This document shows positions 47,615-59,641 of a stretch of DNA of 64,000 nucleotides, in pieces. The notes below the pieces were generated by a model that saw nothing but the letters and a program-made list of their open reading frames with translations, had not been told where the DNA came from and did not search any database. A program made the translations under genes and the position numbers. The stretch is taken from assembly GCF_947179165.1 (NCBI RefSeq), contig NC_077248.1, positions 12,117,256 through 12,181,255 on the forward strand, written 5' to 3'. The first letter of the stretch is position 1; the number at the start of each line of letters is the position of its first letter. The stretch comes from Solanum dulcamara (taxonomy: Eukaryota; Streptophyta; Magnoliopsida; Solanales; Solanaceae).

Positions 47615-49763
47615 TGTCACGCCCCGAGAGGGTACCCTAGGCGTGGCCGGCACTCAGAAACCATCTTTGGCTTCCGAGAGAACCACTTGGTCTCATTACT
47701 CATTTGTTCATCAGCGGAAGACTTAATAATACTAATGTGGGCTTGTCATAATCAAAGGAAAAATAGATAATTCTTAGAAGAAGTAGTTTCTAAGGAGAAC
47801 TACTCCGATTACATCATCAAACTTTGTCTATGAAGCCTCTAATACTCTTAGATGGTGCCAATGACATGTCCATGGCTACCTCAAAAGAAACATCACACTC
47901 AACAATAATAAAAGGATAAGGAGTTCCTTCGAATACAAGAAGGACTCACCAAATAGCTGAAAAGAAATGATCTTCAACGATGTGCCTGTTGAGGATCTCT
48001 AACACCTGTATCTGCATCATAAAACGATGCAGGTCGAATGACGTCAGTACATGGAATGTACGAGTATGTAAAATGGCAGGAAGGTAAGGACAAATATCAA
48101 TAAACTCCTCTTGAGAAAACTCAGCTCAAAACTCAACATTATCTCAACATCAATATGTAATGCAAGTTTAAAATATAAAAATAATAGTAATAAACAATGC
48201 TTACTAAGTTGGGAGTTTCTCTAACCGACAACCATCACTTATGAGCTAGCGATGATACAACGAATCGATGTCGTTGCCACATCCATCCAATACCTTGCCA
48301 GGGTAAAGGACATCACCATCTTGGATCCATTCATCAAAGTCCTCTTTTTGGGACTTAAGAGGCATAGCCTCCATCCTACGCTGGCTACGTAGTTCTGGGG
48401 TTTGAGTAAATTAAACTCTTACCCAACTCGGTGCTCAATACTACTCCCAAAATATGTGCTCATATTAAACTCATCATCTAGTCTCATTGGACTTTAATTT
48501 AAATCATCAAACTCATCTCATTTCATGTTCATCAATCATTATACTTCCAAAAACATTATTTTCATCTCATTAAAACATCTTGCTCAAAATATCATTTTCT
48601 CAAATTCATTCAAATTCAACTCTTTTGCTCTTTCAAAACTCAATAAAATACATATATAGTATTAATTCATATAACTCTCTTTTTATCAATAAAAAAAATA
48701 AAAAGCCAACATCTTTACTCAAAACATGTGTAAAAATATTCATGAACATCAAATCAATTAGGATTCATGGGAAAGTAGCCATGAACAATAATTCCAATAA
48801 TATGAAAGATAACAATAATAATAATATTAATGCATAAATATATCTAACTCAATAGAAGAAGAATTAATTCATTTAGAATTCAAGATTTGGATAAAACTCA
48901 ACTATAACTCAATTATAATGAATTTAAATATTGGGCGCATGGACGAACTCAATCCGATGCTATGAAAGCCTTACATACCTTAAATCCGAAGGTTTACTCC
49001 GAATTGGAATACTCTTGGATCCCTAGTCTTTTCTTCTCGCCGGAGCGTTTTGTGTACTACCCGGAGTATAAGAATAACCGGAGTAGTATTTTTATACTAC
49101 TAAAACTAAAACTATATTTGAGAAGAAGTATATAGAGAGAAGAAATGCTTAAGAAAGCTTGATGAATAAAATGAGGAAATAAGGTGGGTATTTATAGGTG
49201 GGAAAGAGGGACCTAACAATAAATAAAATAATTATAAAGAAAAATCTGAAAATTTAATAGAATATATTGATGTCATGGATGATGTTAAATGGAGGACAAT
49301 TTATGTCATGAATGATGTCAAATGCATCTAGATGTTTTCATGGTAGGTAAGATGAGTTCTTTTTAACAGAATACTCATTTTCGAAGCTGCGTTTGAATAA
49401 GATAAATTCCTTATTAGGATTTGGTGTCTTCATAAGAATTGTAGATATGGAAGTCTAGTTTCATATCTTTCAAGAATCAATCAATTTGGAGCAACCTACA
49501 GTGAGATATGAATTTTCTTCTATCAACACTCAATTCCGTCACAGCACTATATCTTGCAAAGATTAATTTATTTGACCTACTTATACTCCGAATTTGAAGT
49601 TATGTTCTTCATGAAAGTTGTAGGTAAGGATGTTGTGATTACCCAGAAATTTGAATCACCTAATCTGGACCAATCTATGAAAAGTTATGCCCAAAATACA
49701 GAGGCTGTATTATTTTCGTCGAGAATTGAAATACCGACATACAACATTTTAGGGGTTGTTACA
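47615..49763 (-). mobile_element. Solo LTR of family A, TSD ATCTT
   Basis: The complement runs TGTAACAACCCC to GGGGCGTGACA, and the length is 2149 bp. ATCTT repeats at 47610-47614 and 49764-49768. It is collinear with the LTR at 5711-7864 along its whole length. Its short ORFs (for example 48580-48837 and 49554-49784) recur in the other LTR A copies and are not genes. Confidence 0.95.
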
Positions 49764-50190
49764 ATCTTAAATCATGCTTTTTAGAAAATTTGAAATATGA
49801 AATCATGATTTCAAATTAAATATTCAAATACTAAATGATTTCAAATCGAAATGTCCAAATACAAGCTAAGGAAATTAAGGTCGATATGAGAAGTCATGAC
49901 AAAGAATGGGGCTAATTAATGCTACCAAGATAAACAAGATGACTCATTTCCTTAGAAATTGACTCATACACTATAATTTACGTCGAGTACAGAGGTTAAA
50001 TATTGCTAATTATTATGAATGTATATATATTTAATTGTACATACTCTTGACACAATTTTAAAAATAGAAAGTATACATATTCTTCTCTAAATTTCTGGGC
50101 TCCACAACTAATAATCCACAACTAATAAGAGAATACTACCAAGTAGATAAAAGGCAAAAAGAAAGGAATTCTTTCAGAGGGCCCTAAATC

Positions 50191-50348
50191 GTAGCGTGCT
50201 TCAATAAAAGTCCTGCACGTATAAACTGAACTTAGACTTTTTAGGCACCTCCCTAATTATGTACCCTTGTTGGATTTGACCCCAACTCCCAACCAATTCT
50301 CTCACTCCTCCATTAATTAATTTACTCCCAATTTCCTCTCAATAAATA
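50191..50348 (+). promoter_or_regulatory. LTP gene 2 promoter
   Basis: The shared block GTAGCGTGCTTCAATAAAAG then GCACGTA is at 50191-50221, and CACCTCCCTAATTATGTACC follows. The TATA position reads AATAAATA (50341-50348), where LTP gene 1 has TATAAATA, so the box is one base weaker. Confidence 0.6.
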
Positions 50349-50465
50349 CCCTTAAGTTCTCACTAGCTTTTGTATCCAATATTCAAACAAATACATTTGC
50401 ACTCCATAAAGCTTCCCAAACTATCTTTACTCAGTTATTTCTGTCTTTACTCAATTTTTATAACA

Positions 50466-51024
50466 ATGGAAATGGTAGGCAAAATTGCATGCTTTGTTGT
50501 TTTGTGCATGGCGGTGGTTGCACCCCATGCAAAGGCACTAACCTGTGGCCAGGTTACATCTGGCTTGGCTCCTTGCCTCCCTTATCTCCAGGGACGTGGC
50601 CCCCTCGGAGGCTGCTGCGGCAAAGTTAAGGGTCTATTGGGTGCAGCCAAGACCCCAGCAGACCGAAAGACAGCATGCACTTGCTTAAAATCAGCCGCTG
50701 GTGCTATCAAGGGCATTGATATGAGCAAAGCCGCTGGTCTCCCTAGCACTTGTGGCGTAAGCATCCCTTACAAGATCAGCCCATCCACTGACTGCTCCAA
50801 GTAAGTTATTCGCCTTCTTCACACTAGATCTCTATTTTGTACATCATAAATTTTTTTATAGTCTCAAAAGTATATAAATTTAATTTAATTAATATATATA
50901 TGAAGATTTCTACACCATATAGGTAGTAGTAAAATTATATGGTCTATTATGTTACAAAATGATGATGTGTACACGATCAATTTGTTAATGTTGATTTAAT
51001 ATATGGCATTGCAGGGTTCAGTAA
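50466..51024 (+). CDS. Non-specific lipid transfer protein type 1, second copy (two exons)
   Basis: The exons are 50466-50800 and 51015-51024, with a 214-bp GT-AG intron at the same place as in the first copy. Splicing adds Val-Gln then TAA, giving 114 residues. I chose the ATG at 50466 ([10 protein letters not shown]) because it matches the paralogue. The in-frame ATG at 50370 lies in the 5' UTR. The signal peptide is residues 1-24, and all eight cysteines plus TPADR and PYKIS are kept. I count 14 differences from the first protein in 112 residues, including H44R, G53K, E86M and G87S. Secretion and lipid binding are inferred from the family. The two genes are tandem duplicates 27 kb apart, both on the plus strand. 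Confidence 0.96.
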
Positions 51025-51240
51025 GGTTGATGAAAGCTCAATTTTCCAAGGCATAATTTGGTACTAGTCTTGCGGAGAAGAATAAAATGGATCGAGTTCG
51101 ATCCATCACTATATATGTTGTTCCTTTCTTTTTAATATATATTTGTGTCTGTTGGAGTACTCATATATATGTATTACAACCCAATCTTCATAGTAATACA
51201 TGATATTTTACTATATCCTCTTCTTTTTTCTCTTTCTTTT
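51025..51240 (+). other. LTP gene 2 3' UTR
   Basis: It shares GTTGATGAAAGCTCAATT, CAAGGCATAATTTGGTACTA and GTATTACAACCCAATCTTCA with the first gene. The TA microsatellite and about 35 following bases of gene 1 are absent. Confidence 0.75.
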
Positions 51241-51587
51241 TACATCCCTTAACTCTTGTTCATCGATGGTAAAATTATTTACACAATAATTAGTTAGCTT
51301 AGATAACTGGTTACACTAATTTTGACTTGGTAATTCTTAAGAAGAGGATGAGTTTGGAATTTGAGAAATTACACAAAAGGGTGCATAAATTAACTGTACT
51401 TTAATTTGTTTTACATCATAAATTCTTCAGTAAAAATCATGATACGTAAAGCAGAAGGGGAACTACGGAAATATGAGCATATAAGTATATGTTAAATGCA
51501 CTAGATAAAGTAATAATCGAGCATACTTGGAATGATGGTACGTATCTAGACGGACAAAGAAAGAGTACTCTATTTTAATTTCTGAAA

Positions 51588-51725
51588 CTCCCTCCGTAAT
51601 AATTTAATTTTAAAATTTTTATTTTACACTTAATGAAATAATTTATAGTCCATACAAATATTTATCACTTATTTTAAATCATAAATTTTAGAACTCTCAT
51701 ATAATATGGGTCCAAGGGAGTATAT
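51588..51725. mobile_element. Short Stowaway-like MITE
   Basis: ACTCCCTCCGTAATAATTTA at the left and CCAAGGGAGTATAT at the right form inverted ends around about 100 AT-rich bases, with TA/TAT outside. Confidence 0.6.
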
Positions 51726-51829
51726 AATAAGGCCCCAAAACGCTTAACCCACATTTGCTAAAGAAAGGAGTACACTTGTATTCTGTCTAATAATCCAACT
51801 TTGACTCTTAGAGCAAGTTGCGATCATTA

Positions 51830-52375
51830 TAATATATGATATATCCTTGAATTCATAATTTGAAATCATAGATTTAAATTCACGATATGAAATCAAATTG
51901 ATATGAAGTTAAAGTCATATAATTTAAATATTTTAAATTGTATTTTCTTATTAACATGTAAAACAACACAAGTTATGAAAAATATTTAAATTTCCTCAAT
52001 TCTTATATTGTCTTACCAAATGATCAAATCATAGTTTATAAACAAGATATTGGAATATGCTAAGGCTGCACGATAAAGTGCATATCGTCATGTTCCTTTT
52101 GTATATAATATTTGCATTTACAAATTTCAAATACATGTAAATTTATAATGATCCACTAGTTAATAATAATAGCTAGTAACTAGTTATTATTTAGTATAAT
52201 CTTTTCACATGGTACTAACAATTCTCTCCACGGGTCGACCATGAATATTATTTTACAAAATTTAAAATGATGGGGTTTTTTATAGAAAATTTAAACATAT
52301 GGGTCAAGATTTACATTTTTAAAAATTTAAAATCATAATCAAAAATCTCAAGTCATACTTTTTGAAAAAATTGAT
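51830..52375. mobile_element. TIR foldback element, second copy
   Basis: It has the same order of phrases as 45100-45638 plus 49764-49800, including CTTACCAAATGA, AACTAGTTATTATTTAG and TCATACTTTTTGAAAAA. It has no LTR inside, so it shows the state before insertion. Confidence 0.6.
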
Positions 52376-52384
52376 TTTTGGGTT

Positions 52385-52600
52385 CAGAGTAGGGAGTCTC
52401 ATCGAATCGAATTCTAGGTCGAGTAATGGAGTCAGGTCCCTTGTCAGAGTCAAAATTGAGGTCAAAAGTCGGGTTCAGATCCTGTATCAGGGTCGAGAGT
52501 CGAATTCCGAGATGGAGTTATAGCCTGAGATCGAGTCTCGGCTCAAAGTCGGGGTTGGGAGTATGATATCGAGTTAGGACGTATTGCTGGGTGATGACGT
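52385..52600. repeat. Degenerate GGGTC-rich minisatellite
   Basis: A loose 12-17 bp theme, GGTC(G/A)A(G)AGTCG, repeats with much drift (AGGTCGAG, GGTCAAAAGTCGGGTTCAGA, GGGTCGAGAGTCGAATTC). It is GC- and G-rich on this strand, against AT-rich surroundings. Confidence 0.6.
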
Positions 52601-52630
52601 TGAAAGTAAATTTTTATTTTAAAATTTTTT

Positions 52631-52718
52631 GTATGGAAGTCATTTTCCATAAATTATAGAAAAATAAGTCTTTTGTATGGAAGTCATTTTCCATAAATTA
52701 TAGAAAAATAAGTCTATT
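52631..52718. repeat. Tandem duplication, 2 x 44 bp
   Basis: GTATGGAAGTCATTTTCCAT starts at 52631 and at 52675. The copies are identical through AATAAGTCT. Confidence 0.9.
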
Positions 52719-52851
52719 TGAAAGAAAAAAAATTCTAAACATTTTATGCTAACCAAACATTTGAAAATTGGATAATATATTTCAGAAAAATATATTGACA
52801 TATTTTATGTTCCCATCGTATCCAAACAAGTCAAACATATGCTCTTAAACA

Positions 52852-53025
52852 GGGGCGGAGCCATCCGAATCCCTTCAACAAAAAATTATATTATTTATAC
52901 ATAATTAAAATAATATTTTTGATATATAATAGAAATCGACCTTCCTTCAACTAATTCATTAGTCTAATTTTTCAGATTTTGAACTCTCTTGCTAAAATTT
53001 TTGACTCTGCCACCATTCTAAAACA
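52852..53025. mobile_element. MITE-like element with GGCGGAGC ends, reverse copy
   Basis: It opens CAGGGGCGGAGCCATCC and ends near GACTCTGCCACC. It is in reverse orientation relative to 44381-44562 (the complement of that copy's right end reads CAGGGGCGGAGCCAC). Confidence 0.6.
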
Positions 53026-53101
53026 CATATATATTGTACAAAGGTAAAGAAATAGTTGGACCCCAAAGCATTAATAAATATACTCTCAAACACAGAATAT
53101 G

Positions 53102-55225
53102 TGTCCAACCCAACCGAACCTTCATAACTACAACCTGTACAGAAATCAGCTCAACCTAACATTTCATACTAAAAGTTTAACAAGGTTCAAATCACAACTC
53201 AATATCACAAGATATAACGTACAAGTAATCACAAGCCACATATAAGTATCAAGTCTGTTACACACAGTTATGCAGGAAAGTATATGCACATTCAAAGATC
53301 ATGCATGTGTGCAATTGCCGGCAAAGACCTCGGCATCATAAGCTCTGACCTAAAATGACCCCAGTCTCACAATTTCATCAAAAATGACCTCGGCAGTATA
53401 ATCTCACTGAAAATGACCTCAACCTAATAGTCTCTTGCTGGAAATGACCTCGGCCTCATAATAACTTGTCAGAAATAACTTCGGCATCATAATATCTTAT
53501 CAAAAATGACCTCGACATCATAATGTCTCGCCGGAAATGAATTCGACATCATATTCATGTACATCTCATCACAGTGTTTCAGAAAAAATGCAATCAGCAT
53601 GCTCACATAAGTAATGAGGAATAAATCGATTTAAATAATCTGCAATCATAATCAGACTATCAAAGTATTTCATCAAATACACATAAATATCAAGATCATG
53701 GCATATAGTACTCAAATCTCCACAATGACATGTATTATGTTTTATTAACCCCGTCGATTAATTAGGTTCATATCATGATTCCACCCGTAACCTTATTTCC
53801 ATTATCGTTCACACATATACAAAGAAAAATTTGGGATTCTAATAGATTCACGGAGTTTTAAGAGTCCACTTGCCTTAATCAAACTGCGATCAATCAATCC
53901 ACATGAGTCTTCTCCTTCTGAATATACTCCGAATTATCAAAATATAAGCAAATGGTATTTCACAATCAGAAACTAAGTCTAATACCACTAAGAACGCAAA
54001 ATTCAGGAAAAAGGAATCAAAAGGCTCAATTCTTAACTCCAAATATGGGGTTTAAATCCTAGAATTTTTACATGAGAACGTTCCTCATATCCTTAGGAAC
54101 TCAATGGTTAAAATCATTTTGAAAAATAAGCTAAAATCAGGTCACAATCAACATTTGAAGAATTTCTCAAAGTTCTTGAAAAAGGGTCACTTCCACCAAT
54201 TAAAATCCTTAAATTCATGTTAAAATCAAAAATTAATCATTGTGAAATGACGAAATGGAGTTAAAATAACTTATCCAATAAAATCCCTCGATAATTCCCA
54301 CTCCAAATCACCCCTACCGAGTTTCAAATTTCAAAAATTGTGAAAATAGCATAAACCCCAGCCAAAACCCCTCTCAGACGTCGCTTAAGTGACTGGAGGT
54401 TCGCTTAAGCGGACCACGCATTTGTGACATTTTGGTCGCTTTCGCAACCTCTTCACTAGCACTGACCTTCGCTTTTGCGAACTGGATCTAGCTTAAATGA
54501 GTGTTGCAATCGCGACCAACCCCCTCGCGACCACGGGGTATGCATTAGGGTTAATAAACAGCAAAATCCCCTAAGTTCAAAGTCTCTGAATGACCCTCGA
54601 GATTTGATTAGAACCGTGACACACAAACCATATATGCAAACCTAATAAATTCGACGTTCCGAATTCAACGGAACCATCTATATTTGATTTTGAGGTCTCT
54701 TTGACCCAAAACTCGATAACTTACTACAAACCAATTTCAAACCTCAAAAAGATCAAAATGCCATCGGAGCTTCCAAAAAATACACAGGAACCCTTTCTAC
54801 GCCTAAAATCACCCTCCGAATCCAACGGGGTTTTCAAAATTTAATTCTAAGCATTCAATCCCCAAACATTGATCAAATTCAATCGTATGGCCAAGAACTA
54901 GAAGATTTCCAACTCTACACCTCAAATCCATGATATAACCCCGAATATAATTTCGTCAACTCTCTTAGATCAATTTCAACATTCCAGAGCTGATGGAATC
55001 AACGAAATTCCATTCCGAGATCAAAACCTCTAAATGACTTGAAATATCACTTTTGAGTCATTCAAACCTCTAAAATTCAAAATTTAACAAAAATCTCAAC
55101 TTTTCAAGAAAAACTATGAAATCGACATCAGATATCAATCGAATATGACTCAAAGAAACTACTAGGAAGGGTAAAATAGTTATTTTACTAAAATTATAAA
55201 AAAATGCCCTTTAGGTTCATTACAT
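53102..55225 (-). mobile_element. Gypsy D 3' LTR
   Basis: On the minus strand it runs TGTAATGAACC to GGTTGGGTTGGACA, a TG...CA pair of 2124 bp. Pol remnants of the same strand start just to its right, so it is the 3' LTR. It contains the short tandem array at 53335-53560 and a GCTTAAGC/GCGAACC-like block at 54380-54540. Confidence 0.7.
53335..53560. repeat. Tandem repeat, about 36 bp x 6
   Basis: The unit AAATGACCTCGGCATCATAA then a 14-16 base variable part (TCTC.CT..) is repeated about six times inside the LTR of Gypsy D. Confidence 0.8.
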
Positions 55226-55299
55226 CATCCATCACTAAAAACCATATCCATCCTCGAAAATAAAGTAAAATAAAATACTTGGAGCCTCAAAAAGCTGGG

Positions 55300-57030
55300 G
55301 ATATCAGGAACACATGTCATTTTTCGACTTCCAAGTCGCCTCTCCGACTGAACAATGCCTCCACTGTGCCTTTATCAAAGCTATATTATTGGTCCTAAGC
55401 CTCCATATGTGTCTATCATGAATTGCTAAAGGCTCCTCCTCAAAAGTCAAATCTGGACCCAACTCAACCGAATCCAAGGAGATCACATGAGACTCGTCTG
55501 GGACATACTTTCAGAACATGGAAACATGAAGCATAGGATGCACCTCTGATAAGCTAGGTGAAAAAGCCAATCTATAAACCACCTCTCCCATTCGCCCTAA
55601 ATCTCAAATTGGCTAATGAACCGAGGGCTAAGATTGCCCTTTTTTTTAACCGCATCACGCCCTTCATGGGCGGCACTCGGAGGCAAACATGGTCACCCTC
55701 TATGAACTATAATAGTCAAACTGTCATATCCGCATAGCTCTTTTTCCTATTTTGGGCTGTCAAGAGCCTATCTTGAGTCATTCGAACCTGCTCTATGGCA
55801 TCTCTAAGCAAGTTTGTGTCTAAAAAATCCATCTCAGCTGAATTGAACCACCCAATAAAGGATCAACACCGCCTACTATATAATGCCTCGAATGGGGCCA
55901 TCTGAATGTTGGAGTGATAACTGTTGTTCTAGGCAAACTCTTCTAAGGGCAAATGTTGATCCCACCTAGCACCAAAATTAATATCACAAGCTTGAAGCAT
56001 ATCCTCCAACACCAGAATCATCTGAATATCAAGAATAATGAGCCTCATATAGTATCAATCTGATCAGATCAATCCTCAAAATGCCCTCTGAATTGAGTCT
56101 AGCCTCCTTGGCTTTTCCCCTCAACACTTTTCTCAAATGATACATAGCATCTCGTTATCAAACTATTGCTCTCGAATCTGCTCAACTAATAAGGAACGAG
56201 CCTCAATGTAAGCAATAAATCATCTACTCTCCTCATAAACCCAAAATCAGATGAGGCTGTTGGCTAACCTCTGAACAACTCTAACTAAGGTCCTTTTATC
56301 CATACTAATTACTGCAAGACTCCCCATACTATGAGTCTTTCTACTTAATGCATCGACTACTATATTGGCCTTTCCCAGATAATATAAGATAGTCATGTCA
56401 TAGTCTTTTAGTAGCTTAAGCCATCTGCGTTGTCTCAAGTTCAGATCTCTTTGGCTGAAGATGTACTGAAGACTCTAGAGATCAGTGAACACCTCACAAC
56501 GCATACCATACAAGTAATGATGCCATAACTTTAACACGATCACCAAGCCAAAACTCACATTTGGAGAACTTGGCTTATAACTTCTGGTCTCTCAATGAAG
56601 CACCGATCTCAAATGACAAGCATGATCCTCTTCTGTCTTGGAATACACTAAGATATCATCAATAAAAATAATTACAAAGAAATCTAAATATGATCAAAAC
56701 ACCTCGTTTATCAACTCCATGAATACTATTGGGGCGTTAGTCAGACCTAAAGACATAACTAGGAATTCATAATGGTTATACCGGATTTGAAAAGCTGTCT
56801 TAGAAATATCTGATGGCCTAATCCTCAATCAATGATACCCATATCTCAAGTCAATCTTAGAGAACAAGGTCGCTCCCTGAAACTGATCAAACAAATCATC
56901 AATATGAGGAAGAAGATATTTGTTCGTGATTGTCACCTTGTTTAACTATCTATAATCCATGCATATCCTCATAGACTCACCCTTCTTCTTCACAAATAAA
57001 ACTGATGCACCCCAAGGTAACACACTATAT
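55300..57030 (-). pseudogene. Gypsy D pol remnant (RT, RNase H, integrase end)
   Basis: On the minus strand RT begins near 57020 (LPWGAS, then ICMDYR) and passes FSKIDLR and the catalytic FIDD near 56655. At about 56560-56575 the RT thumb (KCEFWL) is joined straight to the end of RNase H ([15 protein letters not shown]). The connection domain and most of RNase H, perhaps 350-400 bp, are therefore deleted. RNase H ends in the open piece 56438-56247 ([20 protein letters not shown], then DALSR). A very decayed integrase follows, and the chromodomain-like tail is the 55486-55304 ORF (EEEPLAIHDRHIWRLRTNNI). No 5' LTR is found to the right. Confidence 0.8.
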
Positions 57031-57775
57031 ACTTTATATCTTCTAGGATTTGTCTATCCATTTTTTCCATTTGTAAATTAATATTTTGCTTCTTTTTTTT
57101 GGTTAAGGGAGGGGGAGACCAAAATAACCGAAAGAAATTAAACTGTATATTTTTTCATTGAATAATATTGAGTGATTCATCTTGAATATATGATTATTTG
57201 GTTGGTATAATATTTGATGACTTCCTCTTCAAAATCAAGAACTTATTTTTTATTTTCTTGAGTTGACATTAAAATTGTGATTACAAAAGTTAAATAATAA
57301 TATATTAATATTCTTGAGATTAAGCGGATCAAATTAGACAAGGTCATGACCCAATCCGATTTTTAGCCTATTTTAGCCCAAAGTAAAGTTTGGTGGATCA
57401 TAACCCAATCAGTTTCTAGTTTGACTTATGTTAATCTCTCCAATTTTAACCCAATTCACCCATTTAATACTCCTAACTATGCCTAAAGAGATTTCTGTTT
57501 TTTGATTGCTGATTTTTTCGATAAAACCATCACCTTAGTTGTGTGTCATAGGTGTGGGGTGTTAGGTTTACCCTTATCATATCCATTACATCAATAAAAA
57601 TTACATATGTTAAAGGGGGAGGACATGGACCGAACCTATAAATCCAATAAAAAAACTATTCAAAAGTTAGAAAAAGAATTAGCCTATACAAAATCCTTAT
57701 CTATGAAAAATCAAACTAACTTAGCTTAAGAAATTAAACTATTGTGTCTTCTCCTCATAAAAGATTTCTTTATTT
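57031..57775. other. Spacer without recognised content
   Basis: An AT-rich stretch between the truncated Gypsy D and the next Copia-type element. I found no gene, TIR or LTR. The phrase TTGATTGCTGATTTTTT near 57503 recurs almost exactly at 61875, on the far side of the element at 57776-61869. I cannot explain it. Confidence 0.35.
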
Positions 57776-58566
57776 TGATAATGATTAATTTTGATTATGG
57801 TTTTGATGATTTAATAAACTAAAGGAACAGGTAAGGGACTTGATCCCTTTAAGGACTCAAAGATTGAAAATAACAACAAACAACAGTACAAAATAGATAC
57901 TACCAAATCTACAGGTCAGTTGTATGTGCAGCCAAGTCTCTATGCAGAAGGACAGTTGTCTTCCCAATAAAAATCATCAAATACAATGTATATTATTTAT
58001 ATATACATTCTTTATAATCATTCTCACTTGACCTTTTGGAATTATTGAAAAAGATTATTCTCTCAAAAATCTAAAATCTCATCTTGAAGAAGACGAAGGA
58101 CCTAATAGAGTTATCAGTCATTTTGTTCTTGTTTTAGAGTTATGATGTCTTGGTCTTAATATTGTAAGGTCTAATCTTAAGTTGTCATTGTTCATCTTTT
58201 TAAAATAACTAGAGTTAGTTATGGAGACTATTTGAAGTCTAAGTCAGCTAGAAGTCTAGTGATTTAGCAAGCAATAGAGTTATTGCTTCAGATCTGAGTG
58301 TAACAGAGTTGTTACAAAGAGAGGGAAGGAATTGCGAGTGCAATCCCTAAATTGCAAGAGCTTGTAATCTATATCTTTGGCTAAGTTATTTAGTGAATAT
58401 TGAAGGTGAAATTCTATTGGACAGGTCGTGTTTTTTCTTCCTTGAGCAAGGAGTTTCCACGTAAAATTTTGTGTCTGACTTTACATTTCTTTTCTTTTAG
58501 TTTTCTAGATTGTTTTTTGATAAGGGACTTGGTCCCAAAAGTTTAGTGGATGCGTACATTCTAACA
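57776..58566 (+). mobile_element. Copia E 5' LTR
   Basis: TGATAATG to CTAACA, 791 bp. It is shorter than the 3' LTR because a segment near 58170 (around CTAATCTATAAAGGAAG) is missing. Confidence 0.85.
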
Positions 58567-58624
58567 ATTGGTATCAGATCATATTTTCTCTATCTGGTTA
58601 ACACTAAGAGAAGTTCCTGTAAGA

Positions 58625-59640
58625 ATGGTATCTCCACTTAATTTGAAAGAAGGTCCGTCTTTAACCAAACCTCCACGATTCAATAGTCAATTTTAAAGCT
58701 GGTAGAAGACTTGTATGCATGATTTTCTCATGATTGAGGATAGTGAACTTTGGGACATCATTCTTGATGGTCCTTACGTTCCCACCACCAAGGAGAAAGA
58801 AGGAAAGACCACTAGGATTGTTCTTGAAACTCATAGGCAGTACACTTAGGTTGATAGGAAGAAGATTGAGAAGAACTAAAAGGCTAAGAAGTTGTTGGTG
58901 TATGGCATTGGAGCTGAAGAGTACAACAGAATCTCTGCTTATGAGTCCGCAAAAGAAATTTGGGACTATTTGAAGACTGCTCATGAAGGAACTCAGCAAT
59001 TAAAGGAAACAAAAGTGGACATTGTGATCACTCAATATGAAAATTTCACCATGAAAGAAAGAGAGCCAATATATGAAATGCACACCAGATTTTTTTCTAT
59101 TATAAACAAGTTTCGAAGCCTAGGTGAACCTGTTCGTTCCAACAAACAAGTCAGGAAAATTCTAAGGATTCTTCCCAAGTCATGGGCTAGCAAAGTTGAT
59201 TCCATAACTGAAGCAAAGGACATGAATGTTCTCACAATGGATACCTTGATTGGGAGTCTTCAAACATATGAACTTAATTGAGCACAAGATGGTCTGAAGA
59301 AGGAGACTAAACAGGAGAAATCACTTTCTCTAAAATTGACTACCAATGAACTTTCAACTAAAGATGAACATATATCCTATTTGACAAAGAAATTTCATAA
59401 GATAGTGAGAAACATAGAGGATTTGCTAAGAAAGGCAACTATAGTCGAGTTGCAAATGCCACAAATCTATATCACAAATGTGGCAAGCCATGACACTTCA
59501 TCAGAGATTGTTCAATGTATAAGGTAGAGTATAAAGACTACGTCAAAAATGGAGTAGTCAAAAGAAGGGACCTGGTTCTTGACAAAATGATGGGCACATC
59601 TATTCATAGACCATGTCCAGTGTTGCATGAATCATAGGTT
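58625..59640 (+). pseudogene. Copia E gag
   Basis: The text parallels the gag at 25826. The ATG at 58625 gives MVSPLNLKEG, a TAA follows near 58696, then FLMIEDSELWDII. The longest open piece is 58892-59281, with YGIGAEEYNRIS and VRKILRILPKSWASKV. Stops occur at 58850, 58876 and 59279. The knuckle near 59470-59510 has its first Cys changed to Tyr and an Arg codon changed to TGA, while the last Cys is kept. Confidence 0.85.
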
Positions 59641-59641
59641 C

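Larger units (their letters stand above)
45079..49869. mobile_element. TIR foldback element split by two LTRs
   Basis: The left TIR TTCGTTTGGACATGTGATAT (45082) faces the right TIR, whose complement reads TTGTATTTGGACATTTCGATTTGAAATC (ends near 49865). The parts of the element are 45079-45638, a short piece about 47589-47614, and 49764-49869. A family C LTR and a solo LTR A lie within it. A second, uninterrupted relative is at 51830-52375. They share ACAATCTTACCAAATGA-like, TATCGGAATATACTAA-like and AACTAGTTATT text. Confidence 0.65.

Noticed and set aside
50370..50465. An N-terminal extension of 32 residues for LTP gene 2
   Set aside because: It lies in the 5' UTR, would hide the signal peptide, and is not conserved in gene 1.
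57503..57520. TTGATTGCTGATTTTTT, repeated at about 61875, as a long TSD of the Copia E element
   Set aside because: The left copy is 260 bp from the LTR, too far for a target duplication. It may be chance or an older repeat.
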